From contig UEHQ01000002.1 in assembly GCA_900489925.1 (NCBI GenBank), positions 356,207 through 420,206 on the forward strand: a DNA stretch of 64,000 nt, in the 5' to 3' direction. The stretch comes from Hyphomicrobiales bacterium. Its GTDB lineage: Bacteria > Pseudomonadota > Alphaproteobacteria > Rhizobiales > Rhizobiaceae. The stretch's first letter is position 1. Every line of letters starts with the position of its first letter. The notes beneath the pieces were generated by a model. That model was not told the origin of the DNA. It saw nothing but the letters and a program-made list of their open reading frames with translations, and did no database searches. Below, in pieces: positions 29,850 to 38,274 of this stretch. The position numbers and the translations under genes were made by a program.

Positions 29850-30198
29850 CCTCAGAACACGGCGAGATTGAAATGGAATATACATTCCGTATTGACATTA
29901 ACGCGGAACCATTATTTCATTCACTGGCGTAAAGCTGCCTTGTGATCGAACGTGGAGGAGACGGTTCGAGAGAGGGCAAGATAAGGGAGGTCTGATCGTG
30001 GCGTTCGGTGCCGCGGTCACTGCTATTGCACTCCCAAGCATGACTGAAACCGAGCCAAACGGCTTAAGCGCATAGACTTGCAATTGGGCCAAGGCTCGGC
30101 TAGCTTCCAATTTGAAAATGTTTTTTATCGATAAAAATCTCTCGTCCGCGTTCGCGAGAGATTTCCTGGAGGAGAACGCACCTGAGAGGAGAACCCAC
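29850..30198 (+). promoter_or_regulatory. Regulatory interval before the sugar importer operon
   Basis: This 349-base gap holds no gene. It contains an inverted repeat GGAAT-ATAC-ATTCC (29875-29888), a TTGACA at 29892-29897, and operator B: TTGAAAATGTTT-N6-GATAAAAA at 30112-30137. Operator B encloses a perfect 16-base palindrome TTTTTATCGATAAAAA (30122-30137). Operator B matches the site before the dehydratase operon. Confidence 0.6.
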
Positions 30199-31185
30199 AT
30201 GCGCATGAAATCCATCCTGTCCCGCCGAGCCTTTACCGCTCTTGCGGGCGCTGCGGTGATCGCAACCGCGATGCCGATGCCGTCTTTCGCGGCTGACGTC
30301 ACGATCCCGATCATCGTCAAGGACACGACATCCTTCTACTGGCAGATCGTTCTGGCCGGCGCCCGCGCCGCTGGTAAGGATCTCGGCGTCAACGTGCCGG
30401 AACTCGGCGCGCAGGCCGAAACCGACGTCAACGGCCAGATCAGCATTCTTGAAAACGCCGTTGCCGGCAAGCCGGCGGCCATCGTGATCTCGCCGACCGA
30501 GTTCAAGGCACTCGGCAAGCCGATCGACGAAGCCGCCAAGTCCGTTCCGATCATCGGCATCGACTCGGGTGCGGATTCCAAGGCCTTCAAGTCGTTCCTG
30601 ACCACCGATAACGTCCAGGGCGGCCGCATCGCCGCAGACGGCCTCGCAGCTGCTGTCAAGGCAGCAACCGGCAAGGACGAAGGCAAGGTTGCCATCATCA
30701 CCGCTCTTCCGGGCGCAGGCTCGCTCGAACAGCGCCGCGAAGGCTTCCTCGATCAGGTCAAGACCAAGTATCCGGGCCTGACTGTCATCGCCGACAAGTA
30801 TGCAGACGGCCAGGCAACAACCGGCCTGAACATGATGACCGACCTTATCACCGCCAACCCTGATCTCGTCGGCGTCTTCGCCTCCAACCTGATCATGGCG
30901 CAGGGCGTTGGCCAGGCGATCGCTGAAAACAAGCTCGGCGACAAGGTCAAGGTCATCGGCTTCGACAGCGACGACAAGACGATCGGCTTCCTCAAGGACG
31001 GCGCGCTGGCCGGCCTCGTCGTTCAGGATCCTTACCGCATGGGCTACGACGGCGTGAAGACCGCGCTGGCTGTATCCAAGGGCGAGAAGGTTGAACAGAA
31101 CGTCGATACGGGCGCCAACCTGGTAACCAAGGCCAACATGGCCGAGCCGAAGATCGACGCGCTGCTGAACCCGAAGATCAAGTAA
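30199..31185 (+). CDS. Sugar ABC transporter substrate-binding protein (RbsB type)
   Basis: Periplasmic binding protein of the ribose/galactose (PBP type I) family, 328 aa. The signal peptide contains SRRAF before a hydrophobic stretch, reminiscent of a Tat signal, and ends PSFA-ADV. Mature motifs: IPIIVKDTTSFYWQIVLAGA, IVISPTEFKALGKPIDEA, VPIIGIDSGADSK and GFDSDDKTIGFLKDG. GAGGAGAACCCAC precedes the start; an alternative ATG is six bases on. Expected ligand is an aldose, perhaps L-fucose-like from context. A terminator-like hairpin follows, typical for keeping binding protein in excess. Confidence 0.92.
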   Translation: MRMKSILSRRAFTALAGAAVIATAMPMPSFAADVTIPIIVKDTTSFYWQIVLAGARAAGKDLGVNVPELGAQAETDVNGQISILENAVAGKPAAIVISPTEFKALGKPIDEAAKSVPIIGIDSGADSKAFKSFLTTDNVQGGRIAADGLAAAVKAATGKDEGKVAIITALPGAGSLEQRREGFLDQVKTKYPGLTVIADKYADGQATTGLNMMTDLITANPDLVGVFASNLIMAQGVGQAIAENKLGDKVKVIGFDSDDKTIGFLKDGALAGLVVQDPYRMGYDGVKTALAVSKGEKVEQNVDTGANLVTKANMAEPKIDALLNPKIK

Positions 31186-31195
31186 TCTTCGACAG

Positions 31196-31230
31196 GGCCG
31201 CGCGCGAGGAATCCCGCGCGGCCTTTTCTT
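31196..31230 (+). terminator. Hairpin with T-rich tail after the sugar-binding protein
   Basis: GGCCGCGCG (31196-31204) pairs with CGCGCGGCC (31215-31223), followed by TTTTCTTT. It would partly terminate transcription between the binding protein and the ATPase gene. Confidence 0.75.
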
Positions 31231-31304
31231 TGCCTGTGGTATCGTTTGCTGGGGAGAGCGGACGACTGGCAGAGACATGAATTTGCGAGGAGGAGAACAT
31301 ATCC

Positions 31305-32855
31305 ATGAGCCTGGAAGAGATCAGTCATCGCCATGATGACAGCGCCACGCTGAAAGAGGCAAACCGCGTTCCGGCGGGCTCGCCCATCCTCGAACTCAAG
31401 GGATTGCAGAAGAACTACGGCTTCGTCCAGGCGCTCAAGCCCGCGACGATCACCTTCCTCGCGGGCGAGATCCACGCGATCGTCGGCGAGAACGGCGCCG
31501 GGAAATCGACGCTCATCAAATTGCTGACGGGTGTCATCAACCGCACGGCGGGCGAGATTTTATGGTGTGGCCAGCCGGTCGCGCTGGGCACGCCGAACGA
31601 GGCGATCGCGCGCGGCATCAATGCCGTCCACCAGGAAGTCGTGCTCTGCCCGCATCTGACCGTCGCCGCCAACATGTTCCTGGGCGATGAAGTCAAGCAG
31701 TTCGGCCTGATGCGCAAGAAACAGATGGTGAGCATGGCCCAGGCCGTGCTTGACGATCTCGGCTTCGGCCTGCCGGCCGCCGCACTTCTGAGCGAGCTCA
31801 CGATCGGTCAGCAGCAGCTCGTCGCAACCGCTCGCGCGGCGATGCGCGGCACGCAGTTCCTGATTTTCGACGAACCCACGGCCTACCTCACCCGCCAGGA
31901 ATCGGCGCAGCTCTTCAAGCTGATCCGCCGACTGCAGAGCGAAGGCGTCACTATCGTCTATATCAGCCACCGCATGGAAGAAGTCTTCGAGCTTGCCGAC
32001 CGGGTTTCGGTGCTGCGAGACGGGACGCATGTGGGAACCCGCCCGATCGGCGAAACGAACGAAGCCGAGCTGATCGCGCTGATGATCAACCGCACGATCG
32101 AACAGATCTACCACAAGGAAGACATCGCCATCGGCGAGACGATCGTCGACGTACGTGGGCTTTCCGGCCCGGGCTTCGAGGATATTTCGCTGTCGGTGAA
32201 GGCCGGCCAGATCGTCGGGCTCTACGGGCTCATCGGCGCCGGGCGCAGCGAGTTCGCGCTGGGCCTCTACGGCCGCGAAAAGACGACGGCGGGCGAAATC
32301 CACTGGATGGGCAAGAAGGTCGATATCAAGAACGAGCGCACGGCGATGGAACTGGGCATCGCGCTTGCGCCGGAAAGCCGTCGCGACCAGGGCCTTTGCC
32401 TCAATCTGCCGATCGGCCTCAACATCAACCTGCCGGTGTTCAAGCGACTGAGCAAGGGGCCGGTCATCAGCCTGGCCGAGGAGGCGAAGAACGCAGATCA
32501 ACAGATCCGCGACCTGTCGATCAAGACGCCGAGCCGCCGCGTGCTGGTATCGGCCATGTCGGGCGGCAACCAGCAGAAGGTCGTCATCGGCAAGTGGCTG
32601 AGCCATGGCGCGCGGCTGTTCATCTTCGACGAGCCGACCGTCGGCGTCGACGTCGGCACCAAGGCTGAAATCTACAGGCTATTCGCACGGCTTCTGAAAC
32701 AGGGGGCGGGCATCATCCTGATCTCCTCCTACCTGCCCGAAGTCTACGAACTGGCAGACGACCTGCATGTCTTCCGGACCGGCAAACTTGTCGCAAGTCA
32801 CAAGTTCCATGCAGCGTCACATGAACAAGTCCTCAGCGAAGCGATCGGCGTCTGA
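31305..32855 (+). CDS. Sugar ABC transporter ATP-binding protein (RbsA type)
   Basis: Tandem ATPase of 516 aa for a ribose-type importer. The first half has Walker A GENGAGKST and Walker B QFLIFDEPTAYL, with an unusual signature LTIGQQQLVATARA in place of LSxGQ. The second half has a degenerate P-loop GLIGAGRSEFALG, as expected for this family, signature MSGGNQQKV and FIFDEPTVGVDVG. Its switch region is ISSYLPEVYEL. AGGAGGAG lies upstream of the start. It lies between the binding protein and the permease. Confidence 0.93.
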   Translation: MSLEEISHRHDDSATLKEANRVPAGSPILELKGLQKNYGFVQALKPATITFLAGEIHAIVGENGAGKSTLIKLLTGVINRTAGEILWCGQPVALGTPNEAIARGINAVHQEVVLCPHLTVAANMFLGDEVKQFGLMRKKQMVSMAQAVLDDLGFGLPAAALLSELTIGQQQLVATARAAMRGTQFLIFDEPTAYLTRQESAQLFKLIRRLQSEGVTIVYISHRMEEVFELADRVSVLRDGTHVGTRPIGETNEAELIALMINRTIEQIYHKEDIAIGETIVDVRGLSGPGFEDISLSVKAGQIVGLYGLIGAGRSEFALGLYGREKTTAGEIHWMGKKVDIKNERTAMELGIALAPESRRDQGLCLNLPIGLNINLPVFKRLSKGPVISLAEEAKNADQQIRDLSIKTPSRRVLVSAMSGGNQQKVVIGKWLSHGARLFIFDEPTVGVDVGTKAEIYRLFARLLKQGAGIILISSYLPEVYELADDLHVFRTGKLVASHKFHAASHEQVLSEAIGV

Positions 32856-32879
32856 GAAATAACAAGAGGGAGAGAGACC

Positions 32880-33854
32880 ATGACCGTAACCCCCACCGAA
32901 GTCGCCGCGCCGACGCAACGCCGGAAAGTAAACATTCTCTTCGGGCTCACGCTGATCGGCCTGCTGGTGGCACTCTGGGTCGCGCTCGGGCTCGTGACCA
33001 ACAGCTTCTGGACGCCGCTGAACATCAGCAACCTGCTGCGCCAAGGCTCCATGACGGCGATCCTCGCCCTCGGTGAAACCTTTGTCATCATCACTGCAGG
33101 CATCGACCTCTCCGTCGGCGCGATCGTCGGCTTTGCCGGCGTCATCATAGCCTGGCTGCTACAGGCCGGCGTTCCCGTCTGGGCCGCGATCCTTCTCACG
33201 CTCGCCTTCGGCGTGGCGATCGGCGCGTTCCATGGCTTCGGCATCGTGCACATGGGCCTGCCGCCGTTCATCATCACGCTGGCGACGTTGACGGCGCTGC
33301 GCGGCTTCGGTCTGCTCATCACCAACGGCTCGTCGATCAACATCACCAACGAAGCCTTCTCCAACTTCTCGCGCGCCGATTTCCTTGGAGTGCCAAGCCT
33401 GTTCTGGATGGTGATCCTCGTGGCGATACCATCCTATGTGCTGCTGCATCTCAGCCGCTGGGGTCGCTATCTCTTCGCCGTCGGCTCCAACAGCGAAGCG
33501 GCCCGCCTCTCCGGCGTGCGGATCAATGCCATCATCTACATGGCCTACATCCTGTCGGCGACCTTCGCTGCCTTCGTCGGCGTGCTGCTTGCCTCGCGCA
33601 TCGCGATCGGTAATGCAACGCAGGCGGATGGTTGGGAATTGCAGGCGATCGCTTCATCGGTTATCGGCGGCACCAGCCTCTTCGGCGCGGTGGGCTCCGT
33701 CCATGGCCCGCTGATCGGCGCCTTCATTCTGGCGACCATCAACAACGGTGCGAACCTGCTCAACGTCAACTCGTTCTGGCAGCGTATCATCACCGGCCTG
33801 CTGATCATCGTCATCGTCTACTTCGACCAGCTGCGCCGTCGCCGCGGTTCGTAA
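32880..33854 (+). CDS. Sugar ABC transporter permease (RbsC type)
   Basis: Inner-membrane permease of 324 aa with 8-10 predicted transmembrane segments. Family motifs: ILALGETFVIITAGIDLSVG near residue 60, GFGIVHMGLPPFIITLATL, FAVGSNSEAARLSGV, and the C-terminal AIASSVIGGTSLFGAVGSVH with GPLIGAFILATINNGANLL. GGGAGAGAG precedes the ATG, 24 bases after the ATPase stop. It completes the importer. A hairpin follows before the dehydrogenase. Confidence 0.94.
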   Translation: MTVTPTEVAAPTQRRKVNILFGLTLIGLLVALWVALGLVTNSFWTPLNISNLLRQGSMTAILALGETFVIITAGIDLSVGAIVGFAGVIIAWLLQAGVPVWAAILLTLAFGVAIGAFHGFGIVHMGLPPFIITLATLTALRGFGLLITNGSSINITNEAFSNFSRADFLGVPSLFWMVILVAIPSYVLLHLSRWGRYLFAVGSNSEAARLSGVRINAIIYMAYILSATFAAFVGVLLASRIAIGNATQADGWELQAIASSVIGGTSLFGAVGSVHGPLIGAFILATINNGANLLNVNSFWQRIITGLLIIVIVYFDQLRRRRGS

Positions 33855-33865
33855 GCACTTACCTT

Positions 33866-33891
33866 GGAAGCCGGTCCCTGAGCCGGCTTCC
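33866..33891 (+). terminator. Hairpin after the sugar permease gene
   Basis: GGAAGCCGG (33866-33874) pairs with CCGGCTTCC (33883-33891) around TCCCTGAG. Only a short TTT follows, so it may attenuate or protect the transcript ahead of the alcohol dehydrogenase gene. Confidence 0.5.
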
Positions 33892-33915
33892 GCATTTCAG
33901 GAATGCGAGACCATC

Positions 33916-34932
33916 ATGAAAGCCGTGCTCTGCCAACAACCAGGCGTCCTCGAAGTCGTCGAGCGCCCCTCCCCCGGCGCGCCTGAAGCCGGCTGGGTAC
34001 GTCTTGCGGTGAGCCATGTCGGTATCTGCGGCACTGACTACCATATCTTCGAGGGCAAGCATCCGTTCCTCGAATATCCGCGGGTGATGGGCCACGAGAT
34101 CTCGGCGACGGTCGTCGAGGCGGGTGAAGGCGTCGCCATGGCCGTCGGCACACCCGTCATCGTCAATCCCTACCTGTCATGCGGAACCTGCGTCGCCTGC
34201 CGCCAGGGCAAGCCGAACTGCTGCACCAACATCAAGGTTCTGGGTGTGCATACCGACGGCGCCTTCTGCGAGGAAATTACAGTTCCGGCCGGCAATCTTT
34301 ATGCCGCAAAGGGGCTGAGCCTCGAGGCTGCAGCCACCGTCGAGTTCCTGGCCATCGGCGCCCATGCCGTTCGCCGCTCGATGGCGCCCGCAGGCTCGCG
34401 TGCGCTGGTGATCGGCGCCGGCCCGATCGGTCTCGGCGCTGCGATCTTCTCGCGGATCGCTGGGCACGAAGTTACCTTGCTCGATACCAGCGCCGAGCGC
34501 CTCGACATGGCTGCTGAGCGCTTCGGCTTGACCTCAGGCATCGTCGCAAACGATGGCACTGCCGATGCCGTGAAGGCAAAGACGGACGGTGACGGTTTCG
34601 ACGTGGTCTTCGATGCCACCGGCTATGGCCCGTCGATGGAAAAGGCCTTCAGCTTCGTCGCGCATGGCGGGGCGCTGGTTCTGGTCAGCGTCGTCAAGGA
34701 CGACATTCGCTTTTCCGACCCCGAGTTCCACAAGCGGGAAATGATGGTGGTCGGCAGCCGCAATGCGACGCGTGTCGATTTCGAGCATGTCGCGGCATCA
34801 ATCGCGGGCGGCCTCGTGCCGGTCGATCATCTGATCACGCATCGCACGACGCTCGCTGACGCACCGCGCGATCTCGCGCGCTGGGCGCACGAGAAGAGCG
34901 GGCTGATCAAGGCTGTCATCAAGGTCGCCTAG
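33916..34932 (+). CDS. Zinc-binding alcohol dehydrogenase
   Basis: Medium-chain dehydrogenase, 338 aa. Catalytic zinc ligands: Cys in VGICGTDYH and His-Glu in VMGHEIS; structural zinc Cys in CGTCVACRQGKPNCC. The Rossmann motif is VIGAGPIGLGAA followed by an acidic LLDTS, which suggests NAD preference. Within this cluster it may oxidise the 2-keto-3-deoxy acid released by the UxaA-type dehydratase, a job often done by an SDR in other bacteria. That role is inferred. It overlaps the convergent cutC by four bases at the stop codons. Confidence 0.87.
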   Translation: MKAVLCQQPGVLEVVERPSPGAPEAGWVRLAVSHVGICGTDYHIFEGKHPFLEYPRVMGHEISATVVEAGEGVAMAVGTPVIVNPYLSCGTCVACRQGKPNCCTNIKVLGVHTDGAFCEEITVPAGNLYAAKGLSLEAAATVEFLAIGAHAVRRSMAPAGSRALVIGAGPIGLGAAIFSRIAGHEVTLLDTSAERLDMAAERFGLTSGIVANDGTADAVKAKTDGDGFDVVFDATGYGPSMEKAFSFVAHGGALVLVSVVKDDIRFSDPEFHKREMMVVGSRNATRVDFEHVAASIAGGLVPVDHLITHRTTLADAPRDLARWAHEKSGLIKAVIKVA

Positions 34933-35651
34933 AGCGCGTCGATCGTCTGGCGCATCTGCCTAACGACGGCGGCGTCCGTCCTGATAGCGGACGGCGCCTC
35001 GAAGCCGAAGGCGACCGCGCGCGGATCCACGCTTGCAACAGGAGAGCTGCAGGAGCCGTGTATTTCCCGCGCGCCCGTCGCACGCAATATCTCGGCCGCG
35101 TTCGTCGGTCGCACGCCGCTGCCCGGCATGATCGAAACGCGGCCTGCCGCCTTTTTCGAAAGGCGGGCCAGCGTTTCCAATCCATCGATCGCCTTGGGGA
35201 TGCAGCCCGACGTCAGGATGCGTTCGCAGCCGAGTTCGATCGCCTGTTCCAGTGCCGCGTCCGGGTCGGGCACCAGATCGAACGCCCGGTGAAGGGTCGA
35301 GCCGAGCCCGGTGGCGTGGGCTTTCAGCCGATGGATCATCGGCATATCGAGCGTCCCATCCGGCCGATTGGCGCCGATGACGACACCGGCAAGGCCGAAC
35401 GCCTTGACGGCGTCGATATCCGCCATCATCGCCACCTCGTCCGCCGCATCGAAGATGAACGGGCCGGCATGTGGGCGGATCATCGCATAGACCGGGATAG
35501 GCGCCGCGGCTGCCGCTTTCATCAGGCCGGCCAGTGGCGTGAGGCCGCCGACTTCGAGCGCCGAGCAAAGCTCGATGCGATCAGCACCGCCCTCGATCGC
35601 GGCAGCAAGGCCCCGCGGGCTGTCCACACACACTTCCAGCAAGATTGTCAC
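34929..35651 (-). CDS. cutC: CutC family protein
   Basis: TIM-barrel protein of the CutC family, 240 aa. Motifs: LEVCVDSPRGLAAAIEGGAD at the N-terminus, RIELCSALEVGGLTP, VYAMIRPHAGPF, and LTSGCIPKAIDG. The old role in copper homeostasis is doubtful, since the fold and conserved acidic/Arg residues suggest an enzyme. GTG start with GGGAG eight bases upstream. It converges with the zinc dehydrogenase and is followed upstream by the LysR gene on the same strand (32-base gap), so phoR-like coupling is not implied but cotranscription with the LysR gene is possible. Confidence 0.92.
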   Translation of the reverse strand: MTILLEVCVDSPRGLAAAIEGGADRIELCSALEVGGLTPLAGLMKAAAAAPIPVYAMIRPHAGPFIFDAADEVAMMADIDAVKAFGLAGVVIGANRPDGTLDMPMIHRLKAHATGLGSTLHRAFDLVPDPDAALEQAIELGCERILTSGCIPKAIDGLETLARLSKKAAGRVSIMPGSGVRPTNAAEILRATGAREIHGSCSSPVASVDPRAVAFGFEAPSAIRTDAAVVRQMRQTIDAL

Positions 35652-35683
35652 GTCCGAATCTCCCCTATCGTCGACGTTCTTCC

Positions 35684-36883
35684 TTAAGCCAACATCACTG
35701 CCGGCGCGACAGGCTCACCGATAATTGCCGCCACGGTCTCGATGATCATGGCGCTGGCATCGGCTGCCGCCTTGCGATGATTGAAGGCGACGTAATAGGA
35801 CATCGCCACATGCGTATCGAGCTCCACGAGACGAACCCTGTCGGCGATGGGCAGAGCGCTGACGCGCCCAAGGAATGACACGTAGCCGTGATTGGCGACG
35901 AGATCGACAATGACCGGCAGGGAATCGGCAGCCGTTATGTCCTGATTGCGAAACCGCCGATTGACGGCGCGCTCATGGCTCAATGCCATGACGGCGTGCC
36001 CGAGACCGGTGCGCGAACTTGGGGTGCAGATCGGGTGGTTCTCGACCAGCGCACGCACGGTCATATCCCGGCTCTCAGGCGGCGCGATCATCACCATGTC
36101 GGTTTGCAGGAGTTCCCGGTGCTGAAAGCGTTCGAGACCGAAAACGGAATCGAGAATGGCGACATCGATACGGCCGGACTTCAGCGCTTCGCGAAGATCA
36201 TCAGCCGTCATCAGCACCAACGAGATCGCGTTCTTGCTGCGGCTGGCGTTCCATTGCGCGACGAGGGTCCCGAGGCAACGGGCGACCCAGCTTTCGGAAC
36301 CGGTTGGAATGATCGAGCCGATCCTGAGGGCGCGCGCGCTGCGCTGATATCGCTCATCCGCTTGCGACTTGAGGTCGTTCCACGCCTGGACGACGGTAGA
36401 AAATATCGCGTAGGCGCGCTGTCCCTCGTCGGTCAACGTAGAGCCCTGAGCCTGACGGGCAAACAGCTGATGCCCGATCAGCTTCTCGAGCGTCGCAATC
36501 TGCAGTGACAACTGAGGCTGGCCGAGTTTCAGCCGCCGAGCCGCGCGGTTTATGCTCCCCTGGTCCGCCACCTCGAGAAAACGCTCCATCGTCGCGATCT
36601 TGATGGCGATGCGGGCGGGATTGCTGTCGGCGTTTCCGATCCACTCCGAAAGCTGCTCGACCGAACGGACGATCGGCTGCAAGCCGTCCCGCACCTTGCC
36701 ACTGGCGAGCAATACGACGAGTTCGCCGGAACCGCGCTCGGTGAGCTTGATAGCCAGTTCCGTTTCCAGACCGCGGATCGCCGCCGATACCGTCGACGCC
36801 GCCATCGAAAGCTGACGCGCGGTTTCCCGCACCGAGCCGGAGGATAAAACGTGGCTGGCGATGAACAACGTGCCGAGCTGCAA
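35684..36883 (-). CDS. LysR-type regulator with two tandem DNA-binding domains
   Basis: This protein is 399 aa, about 100 longer than a usual LysR. Residues 1-60 form one winged helix (SGSVRETARQLSMAASTVSA, then AIRGLETELAIKLTER). Residues ~96-155 form a second (QGSINRAARRLKLGQPQLSL, then QIATLEKLIGHQLFAR). The two align without gaps over the recognition region. The effector-binding domain starts near 185 (ALRIGSIIPTGSESW). TTG start with GGGAG at good spacing. It is divergent from the betaine-type importer, which it may regulate; the symmetrical site at 37082-37111 lies between. Confidence 0.9.
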   Translation of the reverse strand: MQLGTLFIASHVLSSGSVRETARQLSMAASTVSAAIRGLETELAIKLTERGSGELVVLLASGKVRDGLQPIVRSVEQLSEWIGNADSNPARIAIKIATMERFLEVADQGSINRAARRLKLGQPQLSLQIATLEKLIGHQLFARQAQGSTLTDEGQRAYAIFSTVVQAWNDLKSQADERYQRSARALRIGSIIPTGSESWVARCLGTLVAQWNASRSKNAISLVLMTADDLREALKSGRIDVAILDSVFGLERFQHRELLQTDMVMIAPPESRDMTVRALVENHPICTPSSRTGLGHAVMALSHERAVNRRFRNQDITAADSLPVIVDLVANHGYVSFLGRVSALPIADRVRLVELDTHVAMSYYVAFNHRKAAADASAMIIETVAAIIGEPVAPAVMLA

Positions 36884-37081
36884 TCAATTCTCCCGTAACG
36901 GACTGAAAAACCGAACGATATGGTGTGTTCGCGAAAAAAGATATCCCTGCCGCCAGATGAGAAGGCTATCGTTCTTGTCAAGAATAGATCGGGACAGCGG
37001 CACGCCGGCCGCGAAAGAGCATCCGACAACCGTGGAAACACGCAAGGGAACAAAAACAAATCGCGGCGGCGATGGAAAACG

Positions 37082-37111
37082 GAATGCGATTGCGCGCAAG
37101 CGATTGCATTC
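37082..37111. promoter_or_regulatory. Symmetrical element between the LysR gene and the importer
   Basis: GAATGC (37082-37087) and GCATTC (37106-37111) are inverted repeats around a TTGCGCGCAA palindrome (37090-37099). GCGATTGC also occurs twice as a direct repeat (37086-37093 and 37100-37107). The 420-base divergent region has no gene. The element is a plausible binding site for the tandem-HTH LysR protein, unproven. Confidence 0.5.
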
Positions 37112-37303
37112 GAAGCCATAATCTCGCCGCGACCGCAAAACTGGAGGGGCTTGCATCGATTTTTCGAGCGCGCACGCTATTTCCATGACGCACGTATTTC
37201 CGGGCGATTGCAGCTCGCTGCCCTCGCTGGCGATTTTATACGTGGGAGGCTCCTCGCCAGGGCTTCCCACGAGATTTAACGGTGTAAATCAAGGGGACAT
37301 TCC

Positions 37304-38212
37304 ATGCTGAAGACATTCGCACTTGCCGCCTCGCTCTCCGCGTTTGCGGTTGGCGCGGCTCATGCCGCAGACGTCGTCGTTTCGTCGAAGATCGATACCG
37401 AAGGCACGCTGCTCGGCAACGTCATCGTGCTCGCACTCAATGCAAACGGCATCAAGACGCAGGATCGCGTCGCGCTCGGCACGACGCCGGTTCTGCGCAA
37501 GGCGATCACTGCCGGCGAGATCGACATCTATCCCGAATACACCGGCAATGCCGGCTTCTTCTTCAACAAGGCCGATGATGCCGCGTGGAAGAACATCGAC
37601 CAGGGCTATGAGCTGGCCAAGAAGCTCGACTACGATGCCAACAAGATCGTCTGGCTGGCGCCATCGCCTGCCAACAACACATGGGCCATTGCCGTGCGTA
37701 ACGACGTCGCCGGCCCCAACAACCTGAAGACCATGTCCGATTTCGGCAAATGGGTTGCCGGTGGCGGCGCTGCCAAGCTCGTGGCCTCTGCTGAATTCGT
37801 CAACTCCGCCGGCGCGCTGCCTGCGTTCCAGACGACCTATGGCTTCGCGCTCAAGCCGGAGCAGGAAATCGTGCTTTCGGGTGGTGACACGGCCGCTACG
37901 ATCAAGGCCGCTGCAGACCAGACCAACGGCGCCAACACCGCCATGGTCTACGGCACCGACGGTGCGATCCAGGCTGCGGAACTCACGGTTCTCGAGGACG
38001 ACAAGAGCGTTCAGCAGGTTTACGCACCGACGCCGATCATCCGAGAAGACGTGCTGAAGGCCAACCCGAAGATCGAGGAAGTGCTTGCCCCGATCTTCAA
38101 AAGCCTGACCGCCGACGAGCTGCGCAAGCTGAACGGCAAGATCCAGGTTGACGGCGAGCCGGCAAAGTCGGTTGCCGAAGGCTATCTGAAGGAAAAAGGC
38201 TTCCTGAAGTAA
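37304..38212 (+). CDS. Betaine-type ABC transporter substrate-binding protein (YehZ/OsmF-like)
   Basis: Periplasmic binding protein of the OpuAC/ProX type, 302 aa. Sec signal peptide MLKTFALAASLSAFAVGAAHAA. The mature part has VVVSSKIDTEGTLLGNVIVL and GEIDIYPEYTGNAGFFF, typical of YehZ/OsmF-like proteins, where an aromatic cage binds a quaternary amine. AAGGGGAC precedes the ATG. First of four genes: binding protein, permease, ATPase, permease. The ligand could be glycine betaine, choline or a related osmolyte, but many such rhizobial systems have unknown substrates. Confidence 0.88.
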   Translation: MLKTFALAASLSAFAVGAAHAADVVVSSKIDTEGTLLGNVIVLALNANGIKTQDRVALGTTPVLRKAITAGEIDIYPEYTGNAGFFFNKADDAAWKNIDQGYELAKKLDYDANKIVWLAPSPANNTWAIAVRNDVAGPNNLKTMSDFGKWVAGGGAAKLVASAEFVNSAGALPAFQTTYGFALKPEQEIVLSGGDTAATIKAAADQTNGANTAMVYGTDGAIQAAELTVLEDDKSVQQVYAPTPIIREDVLKANPKIEEVLAPIFKSLTADELRKLNGKIQVDGEPAKSVAEGYLKEKGFLK

Positions 38213-38223
38213 CAGACGGACGC

Positions 38224-38247
38224 TCCGCCTCGCGAGGGGCGGAGCAG
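38224..38247 (+). terminator. Hairpin after the betaine-type binding protein
   Basis: GCTCCGCC pairs with GGCGGAGC (about 38224-38247), followed by CCTTTCTTT at a few bases distance. It sits just after the binding-protein stop codon and probably limits readthrough into the permease gene. Confidence 0.55.
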
Positions 38248-38274
38248 CCTTTCTTTCCGGACAGGGATGGATCG

